Shown: positions 43,748 through 51,556 of the stretch, one piece after another
Layout of the letters: every line of letters begins with the position of its first letter
How positions within the stretch are numbered: position 1 is the first letter of the stretch
DNA from: Flavobacterium sp. SUN052
Lineage (GTDB): Bacteria > Bacteroidota > Bacteroidia > Flavobacteriales > Flavobacteriaceae
Assembly (NCBI RefSeq): GCF_028867935.1
Contig: NZ_JAPQNS010000001.1
Coordinates: forward strand, 806,001 to 870,000
Length of the DNA stretch: 64,000 nucleotides
Reading direction: 5' to 3'
Position numbers and translations under genes: made by a program
The notes under the pieces: generated by a model
Databases searched by the model: none
Told to the model about the DNA's origin: nothing
What the model saw: the letters and a program-made list of their open reading frames with translations, nothing else

Positions 43748-43867
43748 TTGCTGACGCATCTGGGCTTCGACTCCGCTCAGCCTGACAGTTTACTTGGACG
43801 CAATTACCGGTTTTGAGTCAATTTTGAGGTCAGGCTGAGCGGAGTCGAAGCCCAGATGCGTCAGCAA
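43748..43867. repeat. Dispersed hairpin repeat, copy D
   Basis: Perfect 39-bp arms (43748-43786 and 43829-43867) around a 42-nt loop. The loop is similar to the reverse complement of copy A's loop (shared TTTTGAGTCAA), so copies A and D lie in opposite orientations. Confidence 0.9.
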
Positions 43868-43940
43868 TTTTCGAACTTATCCTACACCCTCAGAAGAGCT
43901 AGAGTTTGGGATTAGCAGGGGATTTTAAGTTCAATGCAAA

Positions 43941-44693
43941 TCACCAGACCCGGCTCGCTGCCAGATTAATCAGGGCGTTTATCGCAAATGCCATCCCGAA
44001 TGATGCCGCAATAGAATATTCGCTGAGCCAGAAGGCTTGCAGGAAAAGGAAAGTAGTAAACCCAAATAAGCCAATTACCAGCCCACGCATGGTGGCAATA
44101 GTGGCACTACTTCCCTGAAGGGTATGCGAGAAAATAGCCAGAATCGAGGTTAGAATGGGGAATGGCGTCAAAATGCCACTCCAGTTGGGCCCCAACAGAT
44201 TGGCCAGGCCAGTTATGATCACGACAAAAACGGTAGCGACGCCCATGCGGATGAGAATATCGTAGCGTAATCGTCGGGCGGTGATGGGCGGACCGGTTGG
44301 TGCCGGGAAAAACACCAGAGCCATCAGAACGCTGCCTATCGCAACTGCGTAACTAACAACCAGACTCAGTTGTACGTAGTTGTAAAACAGGGCTGTAACT
44401 GTATAAGCGACGTAAGACAGTAAGAGCGTTGGGAGCCAGGTGAATGTTCGGGAGAAAGCCGAGTAGCTGAAACAAAAGCTAATCAATGCCAGAACACCAA
44501 TTATTGTCCCCCGAATAGAATGGATGCCAAAATCCGTGCCCTGCTCCAGAATAAAAAACAAGAGAATCGGTCCCGCCACCCAGGGTAAGCTGCCAATTAA
44601 TCCCCCTAATTTATTTCCCCACTTCCGAATCGCCAGCGTGACCAGCGCAATAACGGAAGGCATCAGTGTTACTTTAAGGAGAAGTATGTTCAT
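43941..44693 (-). CDS. Multi-pass membrane protein of unknown function
   Basis: 250 residues, about eight hydrophobic helices, no signal peptide needed. MNILLLKVTLMPSVIALVTLAIRKWGNKLGGLIGSLPWVAGPILLFFILEQG and GPNWSGILTPFPILTSILAIFSHTLQG look conserved in style (Pro/Gly breaks in helices, P-x-P motifs), which suggests a small transporter or permease. I do not recognise a named family. Monocistronic: copy D lies beyond its 3' end and it diverges from the DKNYY lipoprotein gene. Confidence 0.8.
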   Translation of the reverse strand: MNILLLKVTLMPSVIALVTLAIRKWGNKLGGLIGSLPWVAGPILLFFILEQGTDFGIHSIRGTIIGVLALISFCFSYSAFSRTFTWLPTLLLSYVAYTVTALFYNYVQLSLVVSYAVAIGSVLMALVFFPAPTGPPITARRLRYDILIRMGVATVFVVIITGLANLLGPNWSGILTPFPILTSILAIFSHTLQGSSATIATMRGLVIGLFGFTTFLFLQAFWLSEYSIAASFGMAFAINALINLAASRVW

Positions 44694-44830
44694 CCGGGCA
44701 AAGGTACAAGCCTATTGCCACTGCCATAAATTTGCTCCCTAAATTTACTTACCAGGGCGCTGTAACAGCCAGTTATAGCGCTACTACTACCAGTTATGAA
44801 CTGGGAGTAGTCTGATTGCTAACGTCCTTG

Positions 44831-44838
44831 TAAGTTTG
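44831..44838 (+). promoter_or_regulatory. Candidate -7 box (TAAGTTTG) for the DKNYY lipoprotein gene
   Basis: Full match to TAnnTTTG, 44 nt before the ATG at 44883. A TTG 12 nt upstream is too close for the usual spacing. Confidence 0.35.
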
Positions 44839-44882
44839 TATTGTCTTCTTTTTGCCCTACACACTATGTCCTACTACTGGCC

Positions 44883-45980
44883 ATGAAACTGCTCCATATT
44901 CTGCTTTCGGTTCTCGGATTGGGGGTCCTGCTGTCGTGCAAGAAATCTGGTTACCAGACAAAAAATGGTGCCGTCTACTACAAAGATTACCTCATGCAGG
45001 GAGCTGATTACGATTCGTTTCAAGAACTGAATGCTGTATTTGCCAAAGATAAAACCCGGGGATACTACCGGGGTGTTACGCTCGACAGATCAGACGGCGC
45101 TAGTTTTAACGCGCTCGATGAGCATTACGCCAGAGACGAAAAATTAGTCTTCTACTGTGATAATTACCTGGATTTTAAGCTGTTTGAGACGAAGCGAAAA
45201 GACAAAATTAGCCGCGTTGAGGGCGCCGATGCTAGCTCATTTTCAGTCTTGGCCAGTGAATATGCCAAAGATAAAGTCCGTTGTTACTACCAGGGTAAAG
45301 GTTTTGCCGTGAATGATGTAGCGTCATTTGAGCCAATCGATTATAGCTTTGGTAGAGATAAGACGGTGGGCTATTTCGACCTCAAGCCAATATCCGGCAG
45401 CCAGGGTAGCTCGTTTACCGTTTTAAGCCGGAACATCGCCAAAGACAACCAGCATGTTTATTATTCCTGGACAAGGTTGGATGGCCCGCTCAAAGCGGGC
45501 ATTCGCGAGATCAAGGCCGCAGACCCAGCTTCGTTTACCGTTGTTGGAATGTATTATTCGAAAGACAAGGCTCGCGTCTATTTTCAGGATCGACCATTGC
45601 CAGCAGCCGATCCGGCCAGCTTTGGTCACTTGAATGAAGCATATCCGCAGTTTGCCGCCGATAAAGCGCAAGTATATTATCAGGACAAACGGATTGGAGA
45701 AGCGGATAAATCCTCATTCAAGCTATCGACCGATGATTACGCGGTGGATAAACAAACCGTTTTCTACAAAAATCTGCCCCTAAAAGGGAGCGATGTAAGC
45801 TCGTTTTCTGTGCTTGAATCGGGGTATGCCAAAGATGGGAAACGAGTTTACCACGAAGGCAAGCTGTTGACCGGTGCAGACCCAGGCTCGTTTGCGATGG
45901 TTAGTAATTACGCCGATCGGGATGCCGCTGATAAAAAGCAGATTTACCATGAAGGACGCCGGGTGAAGCCGGACAATTAA
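44883..45980 (+). CDS. DKNYY-repeat lipoprotein
   Basis: 365 residues from the ATG at 44883 (an in-frame TTG lies at 44841); the signal ends VLLSCKKSGY with a lipobox. The rest is about eight imperfect ~40-residue repeats of the form GADxxSFxxLxxxYAKDKxxVYYxGxxL, the DKNYY family pattern (e.g. ADASSFSVLASEYAKDKVRCYYQGK). Such proteins are lipid-anchored beta-rich repeats of unknown function. The final repeats (GYAKDGKRVYHEG, AADKKQIYHEG) replace YY by YH. Followed by its own terminator. Confidence 0.88.
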   Translation: MKLLHILLSVLGLGVLLSCKKSGYQTKNGAVYYKDYLMQGADYDSFQELNAVFAKDKTRGYYRGVTLDRSDGASFNALDEHYARDEKLVFYCDNYLDFKLFETKRKDKISRVEGADASSFSVLASEYAKDKVRCYYQGKGFAVNDVASFEPIDYSFGRDKTVGYFDLKPISGSQGSSFTVLSRNIAKDNQHVYYSWTRLDGPLKAGIREIKAADPASFTVVGMYYSKDKARVYFQDRPLPAADPASFGHLNEAYPQFAADKAQVYYQDKRIGEADKSSFKLSTDDYAVDKQTVFYKNLPLKGSDVSSFSVLESGYAKDGKRVYHEGKLLTGADPGSFAMVSNYADRDAADKKQIYHEGRRVKPDN

Positions 45981-46012
45981 AAAACCCGGCAGGAAACTAC
46001 CGGGTTTTTTAA
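45977..46012. terminator. Bidirectional terminator after the DKNYY gene
   Basis: Stem TTAAAAAACCCGG…CCGGGTTTTTTAA with one mismatch around GAAA. It has a T run on both strands, so it can serve both the DKNYY gene and the convergent ScyD-like gene. Confidence 0.85.
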
Positions 46013-46038
46013 TTGCATTTATACTAAACTGCTTGTTT

Positions 46039-47103
46039 CTAGTTTGTTGCGTTCAGTTTTACAATAATGCCAGGGCCATAATACAACACATAATAGGTGT
46101 TGGGGTTTTTTGAACTTAACAGAATATCGACCGGCGTAATGGCAGGCGTGAACAAACTGGTAGCCGGATTATCGCCACTAGCCACGCGGCCGGGCGTTGA
46201 AAAACCAAACTCAGTTACGAGCGGTTTGCCACCTGGTGTTAACACAATATCGGTCAGACTTGAAAAACCGGTTTTGTAAACCGTTGGCGTAACGGGAGCC
46301 GGACCTGTACCACTAACCTGAAAAATATTTGAGATACCGGTAGGGAAGGGGAAACCACCTAAAGAGGTAACGAGGAAATTAGTGCCGTTATACACAATTC
46401 CGGTCGGAACAGGGTCGATGGTTGGCGGCCCCATTGGAGCGCTTGGGTACGTTGGATTTGGGTAATCCGGGAATATAGCGTAGATGCTCAGCGCACCCGT
46501 TCCCTGATTCCGGCGCACAATGGCATTGCCACCCGCATCAGTAATAAACAAATCCCCACCAGGTCCAAATGCGAGGTTATAAGGGTTCGAATCTTTCGGA
46601 TCAGGAGCATTGGGGTGGGCGTTCCTAACAAACGTACCAATGTCGATTCCGGTTAGCAAACTAGCGGCAAAAGGTGCTGTTACACCCGGAACAAAGCCAG
46701 CCACATCGGCAATGTAGAGTTTGTCTTCAGTGCCGTGCAGAATATAGAGCTTACCATCTTTATACAGCAGGTGATTGAGACCTTCGGGAGAATTCTCAGG
46801 GCTCACTGCTGACACGAAGCCGGTGATCACGGGGTATTTGGCACCGGCCGGAGTAATCACCGTAACCTGACCGTTGTTTACCGTTCCACTACCCGCTTCA
46901 GTTACCCATATGTTGCCGGCAGGGTCCTCAGTGATTCCGATTGGTGCCTTGAGGCCAGTAGCGAAGGGCGGACCCTGTACAGCACTTAATGTCAATGGGT
47001 TCGGAATCGGGTGGTCCTGCAAGCAACTGGCAACGGCGAAAAGAAAACCACTCACGATGAGTAAGTTTCGAAATGATTGAAACGTAGCGCGTTTTTTGAT
47101 CAT
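46039..47103 (-). CDS. ScyD/ScyE family secreted beta-propeller lipoprotein
   Basis: 354 residues; signal FLFAVASCLQD has a lipobox. GLKAPIGITEDPAGNIWVTEAGSGTVNNGQVTVITPAG, NPYNLAFGPGGDLFITDAGGNAIVR and the ending TYYVLYYGPGIIVKLN are typical of the ScyD/ScyE family of NHL-like propellers. The family is named from cyanobacterial scytonemin clusters, but Bacteroidota members stand alone, so pigment synthesis is not implied. Likely binds or stores a ligand at the surface. Confidence 0.87.
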   Translation of the reverse strand: MIKKRATFQSFRNLLIVSGFLFAVASCLQDHPIPNPLTLSAVQGPPFATGLKAPIGITEDPAGNIWVTEAGSGTVNNGQVTVITPAGAKYPVITGFVSAVSPENSPEGLNHLLYKDGKLYILHGTEDKLYIADVAGFVPGVTAPFAASLLTGIDIGTFVRNAHPNAPDPKDSNPYNLAFGPGGDLFITDAGGNAIVRRNQGTGALSIYAIFPDYPNPTYPSAPMGPPTIDPVPTGIVYNGTNFLVTSLGGFPFPTGISNIFQVSGTGPAPVTPTVYKTGFSSLTDIVLTPGGKPLVTEFGFSTPGRVASGDNPATSLFTPAITPVDILLSSKNPNTYYVLYYGPGIIVKLNATN

Positions 47104-47274
47104 GATTCGGGTGAATTAAGATTGTTTTGGGGAGAGTGAAAACCTTTAATAGGCTGAAATATAAGCGCTGTATATAAAATGGACAGTCAAAAATTGACTA
47201 AATGGTAGGTATAGTTTGTGAACTGCTCAAAGTTCACTGTGACTAACGCATGGCTGACTTCCAGAAGGCTCTAG

Positions 47275-47290
47275 AGTAATACGTATTACT
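47275..47290. promoter_or_regulatory. 16-bp perfect palindrome upstream of a membrane-protein gene (operator candidate)
   Basis: AGTAATACGTATTACT is a perfect palindrome 81 nt before the GTG start at 47372. Too small and AT-rich to be a terminator; it has the shape of a dimeric repressor site. Confidence 0.3.
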
Positions 47291-47371
47291 GAAAAATAGG
47301 AGACAAATGATGTTGGGGTTAGTGAGTCTTGTCTTTTTCGCTATTTTTCGGGAATTAATAATCCGACCGTC

Positions 47372-48730
47372 GTGACTGAACTGCCACCTACCCAACCATC
47401 ACTCCTGCCCGAGCAACAGGAGAAATTGCGCGAATTGACCGCTCAGAGCTGGAACCTTGAACTGGTTATTTCGGGAGCCGCCTTGTTTGCCATATTGCAA
47501 CTGCCTGACTTACTTGATCTAGCGTTCGATTATCTCCGGTACAATTTCATGAGCCACACAAACGGGATTTCGGGGCTGCTACCTTCACTGGCATACAGCA
47601 TGATGAAGGCTACCTGCTATGTGCTGTTTTTAGCTTTCCTGACCAACTTTGTAATGCGGGCTTTTTGGGTTGGCCTGGTGGGCCTACTCGCTGTATATCC
47701 CACCGGTATACACTACGACAGAATTCCATTTTCTACCCCCTATGCGCAAAAGCGGATGGCTGAAGACCTCGGCCCGCTCGATGCCTATATTCTACGGCTC
47801 GATCAACGGTGCAACATTGTTTTTGCCGTAGCCTTTTTGTTCGTTTTTCTGCTGGTTTTTGTTGCTTTCGCCTATCTGCAAATTATACTGGTTTACTCAT
47901 TCATCCGTCCAATACTATCTGCCGACGTGTTGTATGTGATTAAACAGATAGCCTTGGGTCTTTTTGCTATTTTCTTCCTGATCAGTATTATTTTGAGCCT
48001 GCCGGTTGTCAGATCAAGCCCGACCGGCAGTAAACTGCATTATCAGTTTACTGCCCTAAGCAGGTTGATGTACTGGGGAATGTATAAACCTGTGGGCTTC
48101 ATTATCAACACCTTTTATAGTCACCTGCCAGCTAAGAAAATTTTACGCGTACTGTCCATGATGATGGTCGTCTTTGTTGTTCTGATAACAGTCGAATTTT
48201 TAGCCGATTTTACCCGGGTGGACCGGCGAATATCAGTCTTCAATCAACGCCATTTGTACACAGCGCGGCAAGATAGCCTTTTTGTAAATCCAACCGCATA
48301 CGACAATCAACGGGCCGAAGATGAATACGTTGATGCGGCCTCAATTCAATCTGATGTCATTAGCGAATCATTCATCCGGTTATACATCGCTTACCCGAAA
48401 GCCTTAGACACTTTATTAACCCGGTTGGCTAAAACACCCGCACGGATCGACACATTGCCGAAACGGGAGAAGAGACGTGAGTTTGCTATTTGGAGCAGTG
48501 AACAGATAAGTCAGTTAATGCGCATCACAGTAAATGACTCCTTATATAGCAGCCCTGACCTGCTTTTTACGCAATTCGGTCAACTTCAACAACGGGGCTG
48601 GCAAACGGTGCTGATTCCAACAAACCTCCGACTGGGGAAGAATATCATCAAGATCGACATACAGTCTGACTCCCTGGCCAAGCCGACCGAGATTAGCACA
48701 ATACCCTTCTGGTACGTACCAGACAAATAG
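47372..48730 (+). CDS. Multi-pass membrane protein of unknown function
   Basis: 452 residues starting at a GTG (no in-frame ATG before the conserved part). The first half has about six hydrophobic segments (e.g. NIVFAVAFLFVFLLVFVAFAYLQIILVY; VLSMMMVVFVVLITVEFLADF). The last ~150 residues are a soluble domain that looks extracytoplasmic (SFIRLYIAYPKALDTLLTRL…NIIKIDIQSDSLAKPTEISTIPFWYVPDK), with a beta-sandwich-like end. No family recognised. A perfect 16-bp palindrome lies upstream. Confidence 0.78.
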   Translation: MTELPPTQPSLLPEQQEKLRELTAQSWNLELVISGAALFAILQLPDLLDLAFDYLRYNFMSHTNGISGLLPSLAYSMMKATCYVLFLAFLTNFVMRAFWVGLVGLLAVYPTGIHYDRIPFSTPYAQKRMAEDLGPLDAYILRLDQRCNIVFAVAFLFVFLLVFVAFAYLQIILVYSFIRPILSADVLYVIKQIALGLFAIFFLISIILSLPVVRSSPTGSKLHYQFTALSRLMYWGMYKPVGFIINTFYSHLPAKKILRVLSMMMVVFVVLITVEFLADFTRVDRRISVFNQRHLYTARQDSLFVNPTAYDNQRAEDEYVDAASIQSDVISESFIRLYIAYPKALDTLLTRLAKTPARIDTLPKREKRREFAIWSSEQISQLMRITVNDSLYSSPDLLFTQFGQLQQRGWQTVLIPTNLRLGKNIIKIDIQSDSLAKPTEISTIPFWYVPDK

Positions 48731-48827
48731 CACTGATCTTCCAACGAGTAGAGTTTGAAAGTGGCAAGTATCCGTTTCATAAATGGGTGAAGGCTTATCA
48801 TTTTTCGTTTAGCACGCCTGGATCGCC

Positions 48828-48835
48828 TAATTTTG
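48828..48835 (+). promoter_or_regulatory. Candidate -7 box (TAATTTTG) for the GH43 gene
   Basis: Full match to TAnnTTTG, 64 nt before the ATG at 48900. A TTC-GTTT stretch lies about 20 nt upstream instead of an exact TTG. Confidence 0.35.
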
Positions 48836-48899
48836 GCACACCCGAAACGCCAACTGACTACGTAAGGCGTACCACGGGCGAATAGAACTATTGCACCTA

Positions 48900-50405
48900 A
48901 TGATCAACGTAACCCGTCCTTTTCTAAGCCTGCTCATAGCGAGCCTGGGGCTATTCTCCGCATCGGCACAACCAGCCGTAATTTCTGGTGACTATCCAGA
49001 TCCTTCAGTGACAAAAGTGGGCAATACCTATTGGGCATCAGCCACTTCGTCAAATTGGTTTCCTGCCTTTCCGTTGCTTAAATCCAACAATTTGGTCAAC
49101 TGGGAATCTGCTGGCAACATCTTTACCAAAATTCCTGACTGGGCCGATTATTATTTCTGGGCACCTGAAATCACCCAGGAAAACGGCAAGGTCTATGTGT
49201 ATTACACGGCTCACAAAAAAGGCGGCAATCTGTGCGTGGCTGTGGCCAGTGCTGATCGGCCAGAAGGTCCCTATCGTGATCATGGTCCGTTGGTCGGCCA
49301 GTCTGATGGGTCTATTGATGGGTTTCCAATGCGCGACGAAACGGGCAAATTATACCTGATTTGGAAGGAGGATGGTAACAGCATTAAGCAGCCAACCCCA
49401 ATCTGGGCGCAACCGATGAATGAAGAACGGACGGCCCTGACGGGTGAAAAACGCGAACTCTTTCGGAATGACACTCCCTGGGAAGGCAACCTGGTCGAAG
49501 GCGTATCCATGCTGAAGCACGGCGATTATATCTACGCGATTTATGCCGGAGCTGGTTGCTGTGGGGCCGGTTGTAATTACGCGACTGGTGTGGCACGAGC
49601 CAAAAACCTGCTCGGCCCCTGGGAGAAATACAGTCAGAATCCCATCCTGACCGATGATGCGCAATGGCGCTGCCCCGGTCACGGCACAGCCATTGAAAAA
49701 GACGGGAAATATTACTTCCTCTACCATGCTTATGACAAACAGTCCAATGTGTTCACTGGTCGACAAGCACTGCTAAAAGAGTTTACATTTACTCCTGACG
49801 GCTGGATTAAGTTCCAGTCTGAAACTCAAATTGTAACTAAAGCCGCGCCCGCACCTGCTGAGGTGTCGGATTCATTTGCGGGTAAGATATTATCCGATCA
49901 GTGGCAATGGTCAGTTTTTCAACAGCCCGATGTCAAGCTGAAAAAGGGTGAATTAACCCTGATGGCCCAACCAGCAAAGGCGGGCAGTTCTGTTGCGCAG
50001 CGTACCTTGACGGGCGATTACACGGTAACTACTACGATCAATCGTAAACGCTCGAACAGTGAGGCAGGTCTGGCGGCTATTGGCGATGATAACAATTCAT
50101 TGGGTATTTCGGCAGATGCACAGAGTTTGACGATCTGGAAAGTAGAGCGAGGTAAAAAATCGGTTATTAGTACGCAACCTTTAAAAAAGTCAAAAACGGT
50201 TAATCTGAGGTTGGATGCGAAGCAAGGACACTTATTCACCTTCGCTTATTCAACAGATGGGAAAAACTATCAAAGTTTGAGTGCTCAACCACACGACGGG
50301 GCTTATTTGCCTCCCTGGGATCGGGCTGTTCGCGTGGGTGTTACGGCTTTAGGGTCAGCAGGTCAAAAGGCTGTTTTTAAGGATTTTGTGCTGAAATCTA
50401 TGTAA
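48900..50405 (+). CDS. Secreted glycoside hydrolase family 43 protein with C-terminal beta-sandwich
   Basis: 501 residues from the ATG at 48900 (a TTG lies at 48891). Signal peptide ends FSASAQP. GH43 enzymes are five-bladed propellers that remove arabinose or xylose from plant polysaccharides. Candidate catalytic residues are D34 (SGDYPDPS), D140 (SDGSIDGFP) and E200 (GNLVEGVSM). FWAPEITQENGKVYVYYTAH and RCPGHGTAIEKDGKYYFLYHAY are family-typical. The last ~180 residues (SFAGKILSDQWQWSVFQQPDVKLKKGELTL…) resemble the beta-sandwich seen in arabinofuranosidase/xylosidase subfamilies. A PhoD-like phosphatase and an epimerase follow on the same strand. Confidence 0.92.
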   Translation: MINVTRPFLSLLIASLGLFSASAQPAVISGDYPDPSVTKVGNTYWASATSSNWFPAFPLLKSNNLVNWESAGNIFTKIPDWADYYFWAPEITQENGKVYVYYTAHKKGGNLCVAVASADRPEGPYRDHGPLVGQSDGSIDGFPMRDETGKLYLIWKEDGNSIKQPTPIWAQPMNEERTALTGEKRELFRNDTPWEGNLVEGVSMLKHGDYIYAIYAGAGCCGAGCNYATGVARAKNLLGPWEKYSQNPILTDDAQWRCPGHGTAIEKDGKYYFLYHAYDKQSNVFTGRQALLKEFTFTPDGWIKFQSETQIVTKAAPAPAEVSDSFAGKILSDQWQWSVFQQPDVKLKKGELTLMAQPAKAGSSVAQRTLTGDYTVTTTINRKRSNSEAGLAAIGDDNNSLGISADAQSLTIWKVERGKKSVISTQPLKKSKTVNLRLDAKQGHLFTFAYSTDGKNYQSLSAQPHDGAYLPPWDRAVRVGVTALGSAGQKAVFKDFVLKSM

Positions 50406-50515
50406 CTGGGTGATTGGGTAACTAGGTAAATGGGTAATTGAGGAATTACAAGTTATCCAGTTACCTAATCCCCAGTTACCCAATCCCCCAATTACCCATT
50501 TACCCAATTGAATTA
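50406..50515. repeat. Inverted array of GGGTAA(T/C)TGGGTAA-like units
   Basis: The first half has GGGTGATTGGGTAACTAGG-type units and the second half has their complement (CCCAGTTACCCAATCCCC, CATTTACCCAATTG). Together they make a long imperfect hairpin just before the PhoD-like gene. A related, weaker array is at 55127-55197. Confidence 0.8.
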
Positions 50516-51538
50516 ATGAAAAAAACTCTTGCTCTCGGCCTGGTGAGTGTTGTTCTGGCGACAGGATGCCGCACCAGCCAATCCACTACGGCAACTTCTC
50601 AAAAGCAGCAACCTGTTACCACAATCGCTTTCGGGTCGTGCAGCGACCAGAAACGCCCTCAGCCCCTTTGGGATGATATTGTGGCGCAAAAGCCTCAGGT
50701 CTGGATTTGGCTGGGCGATAATATCTACGGAGATTCCGAAAATATGGATACGCTCAGAATCAAGTATGAACGCCAGAAAAGCAACCCTGTATATCAGCAA
50801 CTGCGGCAGTCAGCCTCGGTAATTGGCGTTTGGGACGACCATGATTATGGCGTTAACGATGGGGGTAAGGAATACCCCAAGCGGGTCGAAAGCCAACAGC
50901 AAATGCTGAATTTTCTGGACGAGCCAGCCAGCAGCCCGCTTCGAAAACAACAGGGTGCTTACTCTGTCCACAGCTACGGCCCCAAAGGCCAACGGGTGAA
51001 AGTCATTCTGCTGGATGGGCGTTATTTCCGTGACCCGCTAAAGAAGAACGGCAAAGACAACGTACCCGATCCGTCGGGCGACATGCTGGGGGAAACGCAG
51101 TGGAAATGGCTGGAGCAACAGTTGACAGGTTCTGATGCCGATGTGCACCTGATTGGTAGCGGCATACAGATTCTTCCCGAAGAGCATGTGTACGAGAAAT
51201 GGGCTAACTTCCCCACTGCGCGCCAGCGGTTTCTGGATCTGTTGGGGAAAACTAAGCCAAAAGGGGTAATTCTGATGAGTGGTGATCGCCATATGGGCGA
51301 GGTCTCCAGGGTAAGTGTGCCGGGGCTGGGCTACGATCTGTTCGATATAACCAGCAGTGGATTAACCCACGTATCGAAGCCGCACGAAGAACCGAACAAA
51401 CACCGCGTTGGCCCAATGGTTGCCGACCTAAACTACGGCCTGATTACAATTAACTGGAATCGTAAGCCCCTGACTGCTACCGTCAAAATTAATGGTGACG
51501 GCAATGCGACGTACTTGACTCAAGAGATTAGCTTTTAA
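50516..51538 (+). CDS. PhoD-like alkaline phosphatase/phosphodiesterase lipoprotein
   Basis: 340 residues from the ATG at 50516; the frame is open from a TTG at 50438, but that stretch is the repeat array. Signal SVVLATGCRTSQ has a lipobox. IAFGSCSDQ, WIWLGDNIYGDSENMDTLRIKY, VWDDHDYGVNDGG, LLDGRYFRDP and ILMSGDRHMGEVSR are the metal-site motifs of PhoD-type phosphatases, calcium/iron metalloenzymes that release phosphate from mono- and diesters. Substrate unknown. The open frame of the next gene (TTG at 51539) abuts this stop; its preferred ATG is 18 nt later. Confidence 0.92.
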   Translation: MKKTLALGLVSVVLATGCRTSQSTTATSQKQQPVTTIAFGSCSDQKRPQPLWDDIVAQKPQVWIWLGDNIYGDSENMDTLRIKYERQKSNPVYQQLRQSASVIGVWDDHDYGVNDGGKEYPKRVESQQQMLNFLDEPASSPLRKQQGAYSVHSYGPKGQRVKVILLDGRYFRDPLKKNGKDNVPDPSGDMLGETQWKWLEQQLTGSDADVHLIGSGIQILPEEHVYEKWANFPTARQRFLDLLGKTKPKGVILMSGDRHMGEVSRVSVPGLGYDLFDITSSGLTHVSKPHEEPNKHRVGPMVADLNYGLITINWNRKPLTATVKINGDGNATYLTQEISF

Positions 51539-51556
51539 TTGTTAACCCACCCGTCC

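Noticed and set aside
33295..43867. Insertion sequences or MITEs bounded by the hairpin repeats
   Set aside because: No transposase gene, no target-site duplications that I could see, and the elements are short intergenic hairpins.
46039..47103. Scytonemin pigment pathway gene
   Set aside because: The ScyD/ScyE name reflects a propeller family; none of the other scytonemin genes is present.
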